64,000 bases of DNA from Megalobrama amblycephala (GCF_018812025.1 NC_063045.1:11755384-11819383); one strand, 5' to 3'. Shown: positions 1-12,176, numbered from the stretch's first letter. The notes: a model not told the origin generated them from the sequence alone. Translations and numbers: made by a program.

Positions 1-122
1 TGTTTAATATGTTTTTTGTTTTTTCTTCAGATTTTGTGTGACCTGGACAAGTTTTGGACAGGTTTCGTGAGATTCTCTCAGTCAAAAGAGTGCCACTGAA
101 GGAAGTGAAAGTTGCCTTTGGG

Positions 123-240
123 TGTGTCTCAATCAGCTCCCTAGTTCAGTAGTTAGGACACTGATCAGGGAGTCGGCCACATTCATTTTCATGATATACT
201 GATTCACGACCTAGGGGGCTAGGGAGCTGATTGAGACACA
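123..240. mobile_element. Short MITE with perfect 22-bp terminal inverted repeats
   Basis: Positions 123-144 and 219-240 are exact reverse complements (outer end TGTGTCTCAATCAGCTCCCT). The 118-bp unit has no coding capacity and lies in a stab1 intron, just beyond the exon ending at 281. A GGG triplet flanks both sides but is too short to count as a secure target duplication. Similar units are common in cyprinid genomes; the superfamily is not assigned here. Confidence 0.75.
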
Positions 241-280
241 GGGTTTGTCATGTTATCGTGGGGGAAGCACCGGGACAGAC

Positions 281-3200
281 CTGGGTGAGCCGTTCGAGTT
301 CACTTCACACTGGGCACTCCTGTGGCATGAACCTTGTGTGCAGACAGGCTTTGGCGTGCAGCCCTTGGACGGGTCGGATGACTCATATCCGGGCAAACAC
401 ACACACTTCGACTGGGGAGGAAACACACAAAGCTCATATAACAAACAACATTGAATTCTACATTAGCTTCAGTTTCTATCCCACAATGCATTGCTCACCT
501 TCCCTGGGCCTGTAAATTCACAGAGGGTGGACTCCACAGGACAGCCTCCGTTATTAGTATCGCAGGGGTTGATGGGAACGCAGCGTTTGCCATCTCCCTT
601 GAATCCCTCTTCACACTCGCATTGAAACTTCCCGACACTAAATGAACATTTAGCGTTCACGTCACAAATCCCGGGCGAACACACACCTGGGACAATATAG
701 AAAGAGATGATGGATAGGAACTCACCTCTTCTGCATTTAAAGGTACACTATGTCAATTTTGGCCCTCTAGCGGTTAAAAACACAACTGCATGCATTCAGC
801 GGAAGAACTTTGTTTTGGTTGTGCTTCGGCTCTGCGTGACTGTGCGGATGAATATAGTCATCATACTGCTCATAAAACATGCACTACTAGGCTTAAGAGA
901 TATAACCAGTTTAGATGGAAAGGATCTCAACAAGCTAGCTGAAGATGTTACTGTAGCTTTACCCAAAGACACAGTGTGGGTGAGAAATCGAACCCCCCCA
1001 GGAATCCTTTAGGACCCCGAGTGATCCCGGATGGTTCAACAGACTTTTAATGGGTAGTATTTTTAGCACATGATTATAATTCCTACAAAATCATGTTATG
1101 AGTTTAAAATGCATTATAATGACCATTAATGTCTCTTAAATGACATAGTTCATATACTACATAACAGAAGCTATAGGTTGTGAAATCAAGCATTTCTCTT
1201 TCTTACAGTTTTTTAGTTAGCTTATGTACTAGCATAGCATGCTAGCATCTACCCGATTATCCTGCTAGCTTAGATTATATTAAATTAGGTATGTTTTTTG
1301 CTTTCTATATCTGTTTCCAGTTTGTTTTATTATGCAATATATAGGCATTCATTTTATATTTCAAGCATGTTGTTTGTGCATTTAATGTAATAAACATCAT
1401 AGTGAAGTTTTGGTCAGGCATTATCACCTGGGTCCTAAAGGAGACCCGATTTCTGGGGGGGACTTGATTTCTCATTACAACGGTACTTCCTTGAAAATAA
1501 ATACCAGCACAGTGCCACAACCATAATGATATGACCCTACACAACAGATACTGCTTTACAATGAAATCCACTAGAGAGCTACATATGGCAATTCATCTGT
1601 TCAATAAAATACTTTACTCAACTGTTAAATAATAAAAACACCATCTACATGCATCAACATTTCAAATCCCTCAGTTCTCACCAACTCCAAAAAGCCAAGC
1701 CGATGTTGATTCTTGTTTTATTACGAGCTCTGTCGCAATCGCTTTTTGCCAGCAGACTCTCCTCTGTTTGGCTTTTGTTTAACACAGTTGATTCCAGATT
1801 TAGAATGCTTTATGTCCACCTTTCGTGCTCGTTGTGACAACAAACCTATGCCACTCCCACACCATACACACGTCAAAGTCAGATATGATATGCACAGGTG
1901 AGTGACGCATGTATGCAATTTCCTGCAAATCCATCCCATCAGGTCTAAAATATAAACACTTATAATACTCTAACCCTAGTGAATCAGGTTAAGACAAAAA
2001 CACATTTTGGAGGAAAGATTGACGATGTATTGACTCATTATTTATATTTTGATTAATTTTGAACAAAATAAATGTTACATAGTGTACCTTTAAAAGCATT
2101 TGCAAAACACGACACAAAACATACACTAAATATAACATTAAATCAGGAAAGTACCTATACACATTTGTCCGATCTTTTTGTATCCCGGCAGACATTCGCA
2201 CACGGCACCTGCATCCTCTCCTTTACAGTACGAGTAGGCCGGGCAGTTTGAACAAGATGTAGAAACTGCAGAGGAAAAGAACAAATGTGTGATTAAACAT
2301 AATGATATTTAACAGAAGTATTTGTATATATTTTATGAAAAATGTGACACGGGTAGATTAACTTAAATTACCTTTATCACACTTTGGTCCTGAAAATGGC
2401 GGCTGACAGTAACATTCTCCGTCCCCGTCAGGTCCTGAATTACACTTTCCATTCACACAACTGCACTCTATAATAGTTTTACAATTAGACCGTTTTATCT
2501 TTGAAAATGATGATTATTAGCTTATGCGATCAGAAATTATTGTCGTACAAATAACAGACCTGAAAGGCAGTGGTCTCCATAGGCATTCTTATTCAAACAG
2601 TTCTGGCATGCAAAACCTGTATATCCTTCCTGAAAAATTGTTGATGATGATGATGATGATGATTATTATTACTATTATTATAAGTTACAAATGGCCCTGA
2701 ACCATACATATTTAAATAAATAAATAAGCATCTATTTCAGCAAAAAAGTGTTACATAAAACTGAAGTAGAAGAACATAACATTTAAAAAGGTACCTCTAA
2801 TTTACTATAAATTATTTATTTAGTTATTTAGTGTGCTAGTACATTTACATTTTACTTGTCCAGAGGGGATATTTGTTTTTAACACAGGGTATCTGCAGAT
2901 TTAAATTAAATTAAGTTAAATTTAAGACTTTTTAAGACCTTTTTAATACCACCTTACATGAAATTTAAGACCAAACCTGCGATGGAAACGCATGCGCACA
3001 CACACACACACATACATACATACATACATATATATACACATGTATATTAAATAATTATTGTACATTAATACATATATATTAAATGTATTAATAGAATTGT
3101 TATTATTAAAGTACCTGCGAAATGTTTGGAAACAATTATTGATGTTAAAATAAGTCCCTTCTGCTCATCAGGGCTGCATTTATTTGATCAAAAATACAGT

Positions 3201-6200
3201 AAAAACAGCAACATTGTGAAATATCCTTACAAATAAAAAACGTTTTCTATATTTTATAAAAAATATTTTATAAAATGTAATTTATTCCTGTGATCATTTT
3301 CAACATCATTACTCCAGTCTTCAGTGTCACATGATCCTTCAGAAATTATTACAATTTGATTTGATGCTCAAGAAACATTTCTGATTATCAATGTTGAAAA
3401 CAGTTGTGCTGCTTCATATTTTTGTGGAAATGGTGATATTTGTTTGAAAAATAGGAAGTTCAATGAACAGCGTTTATTTGAAATTATATTACATGTATTT
3501 ATCAAATATATTATTTATTAAAGTATTTATTAAATAGAAATATTCTGTAACATTTTAAATGTCTTCACTCTTCACTCACTTTATCACTTTAAAGTATGAT
3601 GAATTAAAGTATTCATTTTTCTATTTTTTAAATCTTACCACAGATGTTTAAATTGGATTTCCACAACAATTTTAAGCAGCAAAAACTGCATTTTAACCTT
3701 AATAATATAAATAGTGAATGTTTCTTGAGCAGCAAATCAGCATTTCTGAAGAATCATGTGACACTGAAACTTCTCTTAAACAACAACAGAATTATAAATG
3801 ATTCTAATGACTAATATTGCATTCCCAAATGCAAATTTAAACGTCACAAACAAAGTAGCATTTACAGTGAATGGAAAATGAAAACACCACTGCTACAGCA
3901 AACATGCAGCACCTTCAGACTATTATTTATATAATTACATCACAGCCGTTGCAAATTATAGGCCTATATTAAATTCCCACCACCATTCATAAAAAGTTAC
4001 CGAACACATTTCAGCGCTGATTCTACTCGCATTTGGCACGTTGACCCATTTGAACTCTTTTAGGAACCGTTCATATGTCGCGTCTAAAAACGCATGGAAA
4101 ACGCGTCGGCGCCGCTTTCTCCTTTCCAAAGCGCTCGGGCGCTGCGGTGGCGTCTTCCGTTACTAAGCAACCATGAGCTGCGCTCTCCAGCTCTGGCCCA
4201 TTCCGTCGGGGACGTATTAGAAAACATAAAACATACATAAATCATTTTTGCGGTAATGCAACGAAAAATATTTAAGACCTATCCAATCTGAATTTAAGAC
4301 ATTTTAAGACTTTTTAAGGCCTTTTATTAGGAAAAATATATTTAAGACTTTTTAAGACTTTTTAAGGACCCGCGGATACCCTGTTAACAACCCCACAAGT
4401 TTGAATGAACCATCAAAATATGAGGAAAATGTTTTATATATTTTAAAATACTATAAATTTGTGGGAAGAAAAAACTAAATGTAATTAAGGTATTTATCTT
4501 TAGCAAAAAAAGGCAAACTACAGCTACAGTTTTTATTTTACTACAAAATAAATTATATAACTTATTTACTTATATAAATTCTATTTTACTGCAAGATAAA
4601 ATGCACTGAAAAACAAAAAGCTCAAAGAAAAAGCATAAATTGACTACAACATAATCAGTTATTAATATATTTATGGTTCTCTCATTTTTGTATGTGTTCA
4701 CATTTTCTTAGTTTGACAGCCTGGCCAAAAATTATGTCGCACAATTTGGCATGTTTCATTGCGTTATAATTAAAACAACTGACTCCAAGCACAACTACGC
4801 AATATGCTTACAAAACCTTCAATACATTTTAATAATATTTGAATAAAGGGAGAAGTCGTCAATTTTCCTAAGCCGGACATCACTTTTGGCCACTACTGTA
4901 AATATAATTAATGCTTGTTTATTAATTAATTCGTTTCTTTATTTCAACCAAAATTTTACATAAAATTAACAACATTCAAGTAGATGAACATAACTCATAT
5001 TTAAAAAAATAACAATTTATTATACATTATTATTATTGTTATTTTAATTTAATTATATTAATTGAAGTGGCAACATAACTCAGTTTTTTAAAGCAAATAT
5101 ATAAATAAATAAACCAACCAAAACCAAATTTGTTGTAGAGGAATTTAAGTAGAGGAACATAACTGTTATGATTTAAAAAGGTAACTCTATTGTTTTTTTA
5201 TTAATTATTATTTTATTATTATCATTTGTTTTGTGTTATTACTTACCCTAGCAAAGCTTATTTAAATAAAATTGAAATAAATAAATAAAGCATCTATTTT
5301 AACATAAAAATGTAAAATCAAGGTAAAAGAACATAAGAAGATGGACTTACATTACAAACACAGGTGCCATTTCCTGATTCTCCAGATTCACATGTACCAT
5401 AACCGTTACACATCTTTCCTGACCAGCTAGGGCAAGCTGGAGAAACACACAGGACTGGTTAGGAAATTCATCACATAGTAGATACTTTCTTACCCAAAGC
5501 AACTTAAAGTAAATTTGAACCTGCAGTCTTTGGGTTACCAGCTCAGACATTTAACCAGTAAGTGATATCACTGTACTTGGCTAGTATAGTACAGGAGAAA
5601 CTGATATACGGTGACCCGAAAAAGTGTAAGGACTTAAATATATTACATATACCTATATATTTCATATAAAGCGATTCATGCATTTTTATGTGTATCTTAA
5701 ATGTCCAAACGTTTTTGATGTCATTGTAACTCACGCAAGCACAGGGGTCCCCAAAAGCCTGGACAGCACTTTTGGACTGTCGTAACCCCCTGACAGGTAT
5801 GAGCGCACCCTTGTTGCTCTACCTGACGATCCCCGATTTCCACCACATATCTGAAACAGGACAGTACACATTAGACACTAACATACTGAACGAACGGAAA
5901 GTAAAACCTGGATGATCACACACCTGCAGAATTCGGGGTTCTTGTTGATCTTCCTGAACCCTCGCGGGCAGACGACGGCAGCGGCAGCCGCGCACGATGT
6001 GCAGGGAGTTTTGTTCAGGACTGTAACAGGTGCATCGCAGCGATTAGAGGCGGCCTGGAATGACAGAAACAAAAATGTGGCTCGCAAATAAGAATGCAAG
6101 ACTGGTACTGTGAGGTGCACAAATCACATAAACATTTTTAAAAACATGTTAATGGAACAAAAAATAAGAGGTTTATGCAAAAATCTAATCTTTCAATGCA

Positions 6201-7837
6201 GATCCTCTTCGTGTGGTATGTTTTAGTGATGATAACAGTATGAAACTTTGATAGCCAGTTAGCAAAACTATTTTGTCCCAGATCCGGCCCACATACCTTG
6301 TGGAATAATGGTACTACTTTAATGGCGTTCTGCTCCTGTTTGCCAGATCTGGGCCACAAGCGGGTCACAGCATAGCCAAGTCAGCCAAAAACAAAGCAAA
6401 TAAACCAAACCTGACCCTAATGTGGGTCACAGTTTATTTTTATTCTAACCCTGGACTTTTCTCACGGGCCAGAAAGCAGCCAACATCAGTGCCTGAAGTG
6501 GCCTACATCCAGATGCTATCTGGGTATGTTGAGTTCAGATGTTTTGCATATTAATTTACCATAGTATTAATATAAAAATACCATGGTATTATCATGGTAC
6601 AACTCCCCCCCCAAAATTAATATTTATTATTATAAGATTCTTATGGTACCATATTCAGATACCATATATATATATGTAAACCTTCTTGTACTTATTAGAG
6701 GTACAATGGTAATATTATCTTTCTTTGGAAATATACCATGGGATGTTTCCAATAATCACAGCTATATAGCCCTAGTATAAATCAAAGTACCATGGTATTA
6801 TCATCTGATATCAGCAATGTACCATAGTACCCCTACTTTTTGCAAGGTATTTACATAGTATTTCAAAGAAAGCCATGGTATTACCATAGTACATGTCCAA
6901 GAAATATATAAATTAATTATTATTAGTATTGTAAATTAAAATTATACCACCCTTACAAAAAAGAAATGGGTCAGTACCATGGTACAGTGATCAGTTACTA
7001 AAAATACCAAAAACGGTATTCAAGGAAGTGCTGTGAAGTACCATGTAAATACCATAATAATTGGTACTACCATGGTCCAAAAACAAAAATACCATAGTAC
7101 TATTTAAAAAGTGCATATTCATACATGGTCATTCAATGAATACCATGATATTACCATGGTGCATGGTACAACTTTTAACAACTCATTTAAATAGTTACTT
7201 AAAGATGTAGACTCCACTTTTCACACACCTTACTCGAATCTGTCTATCAAACTATCTATAATCATAGTTTAGATCAAAGTACAATATATCTTCTAGCATC
7301 AGCAATGTACCATGGTATTGCCACATTTTACAAGGCGTTTACATATTACTTTATACATATCATATTACAGATACAGTAATTTTCTCAAGGAAAAAACTCA
7401 ATTATATAATAAAGAATTATAAATTAAAATTATACCACAAAAGAGTAAAGGTTCAATACCATGGTGGACTGATCAATTACAAAAAAAAAAAAAAAAAAAA
7501 GTAGACCTGATACCATGACAATATCAATTTGTTTAGGAGGTGTACCATTCTATTCATAGAAGTACCTTGGAATATCACGTAAATAACATAAAAATCAGTA
7601 CTACCTGGTCCAAAAGCAAAAAATACCATAGTATTTTTTAAGTGCATTTTCCTTTAGTTAATACCATCAATAATACCATTTTCCTTCAGTTAATACAATG
7701 GTATTACCATGGTACATGTCCCAACAATTTAACAAATCATTTAAATAGTTACTTAAAGACAAACAAGTTTTCATGCAACTTACTTGAATCTGTATAATCC
7801 ACAGTACCGTGAGTCCCAAAATGAGAAGATAAGACAT
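281..7837 (-). CDS. stab1: Stabilin-1, 5' part (9 exons, continues off left edge)
   Basis: Stabilins are large type I membrane scavenger receptors of sinusoidal endothelium and macrophages, built from EGF-like clusters, fasciclin (FAS1) domains and a Link domain. Exons on the minus strand: 7784-7837, 5924-6054, 5735-5850, 5351-5436, 2560-2629, 2372-2467, 2155-2265, 499-686 and 281-411. All have AG/GT borders and matching phases, giving about 327 residues. Exon 1 encodes a signal peptide ([18 protein letters not shown]). The mature part begins AASNRCD, has an alanine stretch inside a Cys-rich segment ([10 protein letters not shown]), then YVVEIG and successive EGF-like modules such as [22 protein letters not shown] and [17 protein letters not shown]1, Link, membrane and tail regions lie off the left edge. 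Choice of stab1 over stab2 rests on the neighbouring nisch, as in human. The start is the only ATG followed by a signal peptide and a donor. Introns carry several transposons. Confidence 0.93.
736..2094. mobile_element. Non-autonomous DNA transposon, 18-bp TIRs
   Basis: The ends 736-753 and 2077-2094 are inverted copies (TTTAAAGGTACACTATGT). A GCATTT hexamer occurs on both outer flanks and may be part of a target duplication. No transposase frame is present. Inside lies a second imperfect inverted repeat (981-1017 against 1430-1474) with C/G runs. The element sits in the stab1 intron between exons 2155-2265 and 499-686. The open frames in it lack any family signature. Confidence 0.7.
2885..4383. 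mobile_element. hAT-like non-autonomous element (CAGGGTATC ends)
   Basis: The ends are CAGGGTATC at 2885 and GATACCCTG at 4383. A TTAACA hexamer directly repeats on both sides. Subterminal DNA is rich in repeated TTTAAGACTTTTTAAG units, typical of a widespread cyprinid hAT-type family. It carries an internal interspersed repeat at about 3150-3850 and a GC-rich module at about 4065-4190. No transposase was recognised. It lies within a stab1 intron. Confidence 0.7.
3150..3850. repeat. Interspersed repeat nested in the hAT-like element
   Basis: The stretch containing GCTGCATTTATTTGATCAAA, ACTCCAGTCTTCAGTGTCAC and CATGATCCTTCAGAAATTAT resembles a high-copy sequence found in many cyprinid transcripts and introns. 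It has no coding content. The exact family and boundaries cannot be fixed by eye. Confidence 0.5.
4384..5345. other. AT-rich stab1 intron sequence
   Basis: Remainder of the stab1 intron between exons 5351-5436 and 2560-2629. It is AT-rich with short TTA/AAT runs. No exon with usable splice borders, no intact element and no RNA gene was seen. Confidence 0.5.
6560..7720. repeat. Cluster of palindromic TACCATGGTA repeats in stab1 intron 1
   Basis: More than twenty perfect or near copies of the self-complementary core ATACCATGGTAT (or halves such as ACCATAGTAC) occur irregularly over about 1.2 kb. Spacing is not constant, so this is not a simple tandem satellite. It lies inside the first stab1 intron. 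It is probably decayed, repeatedly duplicated hairpin DNA; a regulatory role cannot be judged from sequence alone. Confidence 0.7.
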
Positions 7838-8200
7838 GTCTGCTTCCTCAAAGCCAGAAAAACTCCTGAAAAGTTGTCAGATAAACATGTAACACAAACA
7901 GAAATGCCTCTCCTGAGACCGGCCACGATCTCCAGTCACAGGACACAACTGGATATCTCAATTTCAAACATCTCCAGAAAAACCTCTTCAGACCTTCTCG
8001 CTCATGTGCTTTCAAGGATTTGCATGTTGAGCAGCTTGACACCAAGTGAGAGAGTTTTGATATGACCACACAGCAGCTTCAAGCTAGAGAAAGGGTGAGA
8101 AAAACATCTTTTCCTGACAGGAAAATCACCGGATTTCCTCCACTGCGTTGCCTCCATGTTGGTTTGGGAAGTCGATGTTTGTCAGCTGACAAGATTGCAG
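7838..8200 (-). promoter_or_regulatory. stab1: stab1 5'UTR and presumed promoter region
   Basis: This is the DNA directly upstream of the stab1 ATG at 7837. The sequence just before the ATG (ending GGAAGCAGAC) reads as an ordinary 5' untranslated leader. I see no clear TATA box and no CpG island, so the transcription start cannot be placed. The open frames here on both strands have no recognisable protein features and are taken as chance. Confidence 0.35.
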
Positions 8201-9044
8201 GGTTCAGCAGAATTTGAAAACAGTACATTGAGCATTAGCAAATTTTTCTTTATCTCAAAGGGTCACATAAATATTTAGTGCCAGCAGAGCTAGGGTTAGA
8301 TTTGAGGTCGCCTTGTTATTCAAAGTGAGAAACCTGTGAGAAAACAAGATATTTAAACAGCGACATTTATGCATTTAGCAGCACGTTTATCTAGAATATT
8401 TTATCAGTTCCTGTGGGAATCGAACCTTGGAGTAGTTTGAGCTACTGGAGTGAAAAAATGAGATTTGAGAGATTAACAATCAGAAACTTTTATCTCCTTT
8501 TCTTTTTCACTTTAAAGAGTCTTTTTACACTTTTATTTAAAAGACTTGTTGAAAAGAAGAATAAAAATGTCATTTAAAGAGCTAGATTCTATTGAATTGC
8601 AATGGATTGAAATTGGAAAGCAGACATTCAATATAGTTAAAAACCGCAGCGTTCACTCCGCGCCACTGCTGTGTCATCAGTTTGAGACTTTGAGAGTTCC
8701 TGCTATTGTGTCTGTCTGCTGAATAGTGATACTACTGACTGAGATAAAAAGTTAACTTTCAAAAGAAAACAAAATTATGAGCACGTCAGGTTAAAAATGG
8801 TCATTATTTAAAAAAAAAAAAAATGTTATCCCAGTTATCTTGAGGGTATTTGTGCCACATAATAATTAGGAGTGTTTGCTAAATATTAAACTTTGGCATT
8901 GACCCCTCTTTTTTTTCTAAGTGATTGTTGGACAGTTTTTGTACAGCATGATGATTTAAAAAAAGTCCTTTAAAGAGGGACTCATGCAAAATCTAGAGAC
9001 CAGAATATTACAGAGACTTGAGGTTGGGCTCTTTGTCAGTATAC
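8201..9044. other. Intergenic DNA between stab1 and the repeat arrays
   Basis: No gene, splice-bounded exon or complete mobile element was recognised here. It contains short A- and T-runs only. Confidence 0.5.
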
Positions 9045-9640
9045 AACCATCCAGAACACTAGCAAATGCATAATACTGTGCTAATAACAGTCAGAACACC
9101 TTAGAAAGCCACTAAAAACCCATTTGCAACCATAGTAATGCCCTGGGAACCACCTACAATTGCTTGGCAACTGCTTAGCATTGCACTTAAAAAACACAGA
9201 GAAAACCTTTGCAACCACATAGCAATGCATGGCAACTTGGCAAGTGCATAGCAACACCCTAGTAACCATAAAGCAATGAACTAAAATCCACTCTTAACAC
9301 CCTACAAACCACCTGCATGAAAAAAAACACTCTGAATACCTTAGCAACTGCATAGCAACACCCTAGTAACAGCACAGAAATGCACTAAAACTAGTGAGAA
9401 CACATTTGCAACCACATAGTAACACCCTGCTGACCACCTACAATGTCTTAGCAACTGCTCAGCAATTCACTAAAAAAACACAGAGAAAGCCTTAGCTACC
9501 ACATGGCTATGTATGAAAAAAAACACTCAGAACATCTTGCCAATTGCATAGCAACACCCTAGTAACCATATAGTAATGCAGTAAAATCCACTCTTAACAC
9601 CCTGTAAACCACCTACAAGTGCTCAGCAATGAACTCAAAT
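9045..9640. repeat. Degenerate minisatellite, CATAGCAACACCCTAG type, array 1
   Basis: Units of roughly 25-35 bp with the shared words ATAGCAACACCCTAGTAACC, GCAATGCACTAAAA and ACCACCTACAA follow one another with much variation. The array is continued at 10903-11531 and again at 13830-14500. It is a known style of cyprinid interspersed tandem repeat. Open frames on either strand are shadows of the repeat. Confidence 0.8.
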
Positions 9641-10902
9641 CCAGAAGACGTCTTTTTGAGGTCTTGTCTCAGGTTGAAAAGACGTCCACTGAGGGGCCAG
9701 AATGAAAGTTTTTATGACGTCTTTTTTGGACGTCTTCTGGACATCCGATATAGACGAACACGCACAATCACCAAAGGAGAAAAATCACAATTTTTAAGCC
9801 ACTATCGTGGAGATGAGTGTTTGCTTTAGTTGGGCTCTTGACCCTTGCCTTATTAATATTAGAGTTTGTTTGGGCAGTTAACTCATAACAGCCAGACAAG
9901 TAAAGAGAAATGATCAGGTGTTGGTTATGTTTAACATAATCATTATTAGACTTGAATCACTGAACTCATTTAGAGCCCAATCTGTGAGTTAGATTTACAT
10001 TATTGATTACAGCAGCACTGTGATTCTACAGCACAAGATCTGCTTCATCAATATAATATAAAGGATTTCACAAACAGTTGTTCTGAGCAAAAAAAAAAAA
10101 AAAAAATTTCTCTAAGGCACACACAGACATCAAGAATCAGCCTGTGAATCTCAACAACGATGACAAGCAACATATTCTGATCAACAGATCAACTCTGAAC
10201 ATTAGAAAACAAGCTACTAAAAAGTCACATAAACAGAACAAAATAAAATATGAGAATAAAGGAAATTACTAAAACAATTAAGCTCATAATTTATTCATGC
10301 AGCAATGCATGATGGGAGCCATGGATGAATTTTGATTGGTTGCTCCCAGAATGCACTGCAACATGCTTTTTGATGGTCACCACTGTTGAGATTCACAGGA
10401 TGATTCTTGATGTCTGTGTGTGCCTAAATTAGAAGCTTTTTTTTTTTTTTGTTCAACACACCTTTTCTGAAATCATGTGAATCGCATTGATAAAGCTGAT
10501 CTTCTGCTATAGAATCACAGTGCTGCTGTAATCAATAATGTAAATCTAACTCAGAGATTGGGCTCTAGATGAGTTCAGCGATTCAGGTCAAACAATGATT
10601 ATGTGAAAACATAACCAACACCTGATCATTTCTTTTTGCTTGTCTGGCTGTTATGACTGAGTTAACAGCCCAAACAAATTCTAATGTTAATAAGGCAAGG
10701 GTCAAGAGCCCAACTAAAGCAAACACTCATCTCCACGATGGTGGCTTAAAAATTGTGATTTTTCTCCTTTGGTGATTGTGCGTGTTCGTCTATATCGGAT
10801 GTTCAGAAGACGTCCAAAAAAGACGTCATAAAAACTTTCATTCTGGCCCCTCAGTGGACGTCTTTTCAACCTGAGACAAGACCTGAAAAAGACGTCTTCT
10901 GG
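9641..10902. mobile_element. 1.26-kb fold-back (palindromic) element
   Basis: The two halves are reverse complements over almost their whole length. The end CCAGAAGACGTCTTTTTGAG at 9641 pairs with its complement ending at 10902, and pairing continues through the GACGTC-rich ends, the CAAAGGAGAAAAATCACA segment and into the A/T tracts near 10090-10110 and 10438-10450. Each arm can be read as the same ~60-residue frame, which follows from the palindrome rather than from a gene. The element interrupts a minisatellite array. It encodes no transposase. Confidence 0.85.
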
Positions 10903-11531
10903 ACGTAATTTGCTCAGTGGGAACTGCAATGCATGAAAAAAACAGAATACCTTAGTAACTGCATAGCAACACCCTAGTAACAGCATAGAAATGCACTAAA
11001 ACTAGTGAGAACACATTTGCAACCACATAGCAACACCCTGCTGACCACCTACAATGTCTTAGCAACTGCTCAGCAATTCACAAAAAAAACACAGAGAAAG
11101 CCTTAGCTACCACATGGCTATGTATGAAAAAAAAACACTCAGAACATCTTGCCAATTGCATAGCAACACCCTAGTAACCATATAGTAATGCAGTAAAATC
11201 CACTCTTAACACCCTGAAAACCACCTACAAGTGCTCAGCAATGAACTCAAATCCACAATGAAATTAGTAACTGAACAGCAATGCATGAAAAAAACACTCA
11301 GAATACCTTAGTAACTGCATAGCAACACCCTAGTAACAGCATAGAAATGCACTAAAACTAGTGAGAACACATTTGCAACCACATAGCAACACCCTGCTGA
11401 TCACCTACAATGTCTTAGCAACTGCTCAGCAATTCACTAAAAAAAACACAGAAAACCTTAACGAAAAACCACAATGAAATTAGTTACTGCTTAGCAATGC
11501 ATGACACTCAGAATACATTAGCAGCTGCATA
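10903..11531. repeat. Minisatellite array 2, with a copy of the array-1 block
   Basis: Same units as array 1. The block 10930-11260 closely matches 9318-9646, so a ~330-bp higher-order unit was duplicated. A further partial copy runs 11280-11470. The segment near 11240-11290 shows the arrangement expected before the fold-back element inserted. Confidence 0.8.
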
Positions 11532-11532
11532 G

Positions 11533-12176
11533 TAGGGCTGGGTATTGACACAAATTTCACGATTCATACCTGGATATATAACAGATACAGTAATTTTCTC
11601 AAGGAAAAAACTCAATTATATAATAAATTTGTAATATGGAGCATATATTAGCAAAATGTATCTCTTTAGAGTTCATTTTTCTATATGACTAACACTGAAT
11701 AGCTTTTCTGAGGTAAATGTATCACGTGACATTGTTAGCTGTTTTATTGAAACACTAATTAAGAGATTACATGAGACATGATACGGATTTCTGTAAGTTT
11801 TGCTGTATTTTTTTTACATACCTTATGATGGTCATTCATGTTTATTTCGTTGTTAATTAGTAACGCGGAAGAGATCGGTTCACGTGCGCTTCATGCTGCT
11901 GTTTCGTTTGAACTGAGGCGGCAAAAGAGAACTTCCATTCCAGATTAAAGAACGCCAAAACGATATTTGTTATTTAAATTTAGTAATAATTTAAAATCTG
12001 ATACATTGTTTCATATCAAAAATAAGAAAGCATTGGATGGGAGGCGTGCTACAATATCCTGTTCATGCAATTGAAAATAGCTAAAAGATCGATTCTTGAG
12101 ATTTAAGAATCAATATCAGTTCATAAAAACGAGAATCAATTAAATTAGAGATTTTTTTTTTTTTTACTCAGCCCTA
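11533..12176. mobile_element. hAT-like MITE (TAGGGCTG ends)
   Basis: The ends TAGGGCTGGGTA (11533) and TACTCAGCCCTA (to 12176) form a short imperfect inverted repeat. Flanks CTGCATAG and TTGCATAG match at 7 of 8 positions, as expected for a hAT 8-bp target duplication. It interrupts the minisatellite. It is non-coding. It contains a 47-bp segment (11581-11627) identical to stab1 intron 1. Confidence 0.75.

Noticed and set aside
707..1012. 101-codon plus-strand frame
   Set aside because: Spans the terminus of a non-autonomous transposon and has no family resemblance.
9629..10986. Two matching ~60-residue frames (plus strand 9629-9829, minus strand 10714-10986)
   Set aside because: They are the same sequence in the two arms of the palindrome, with no promoter, domain or codon signal of a gene.
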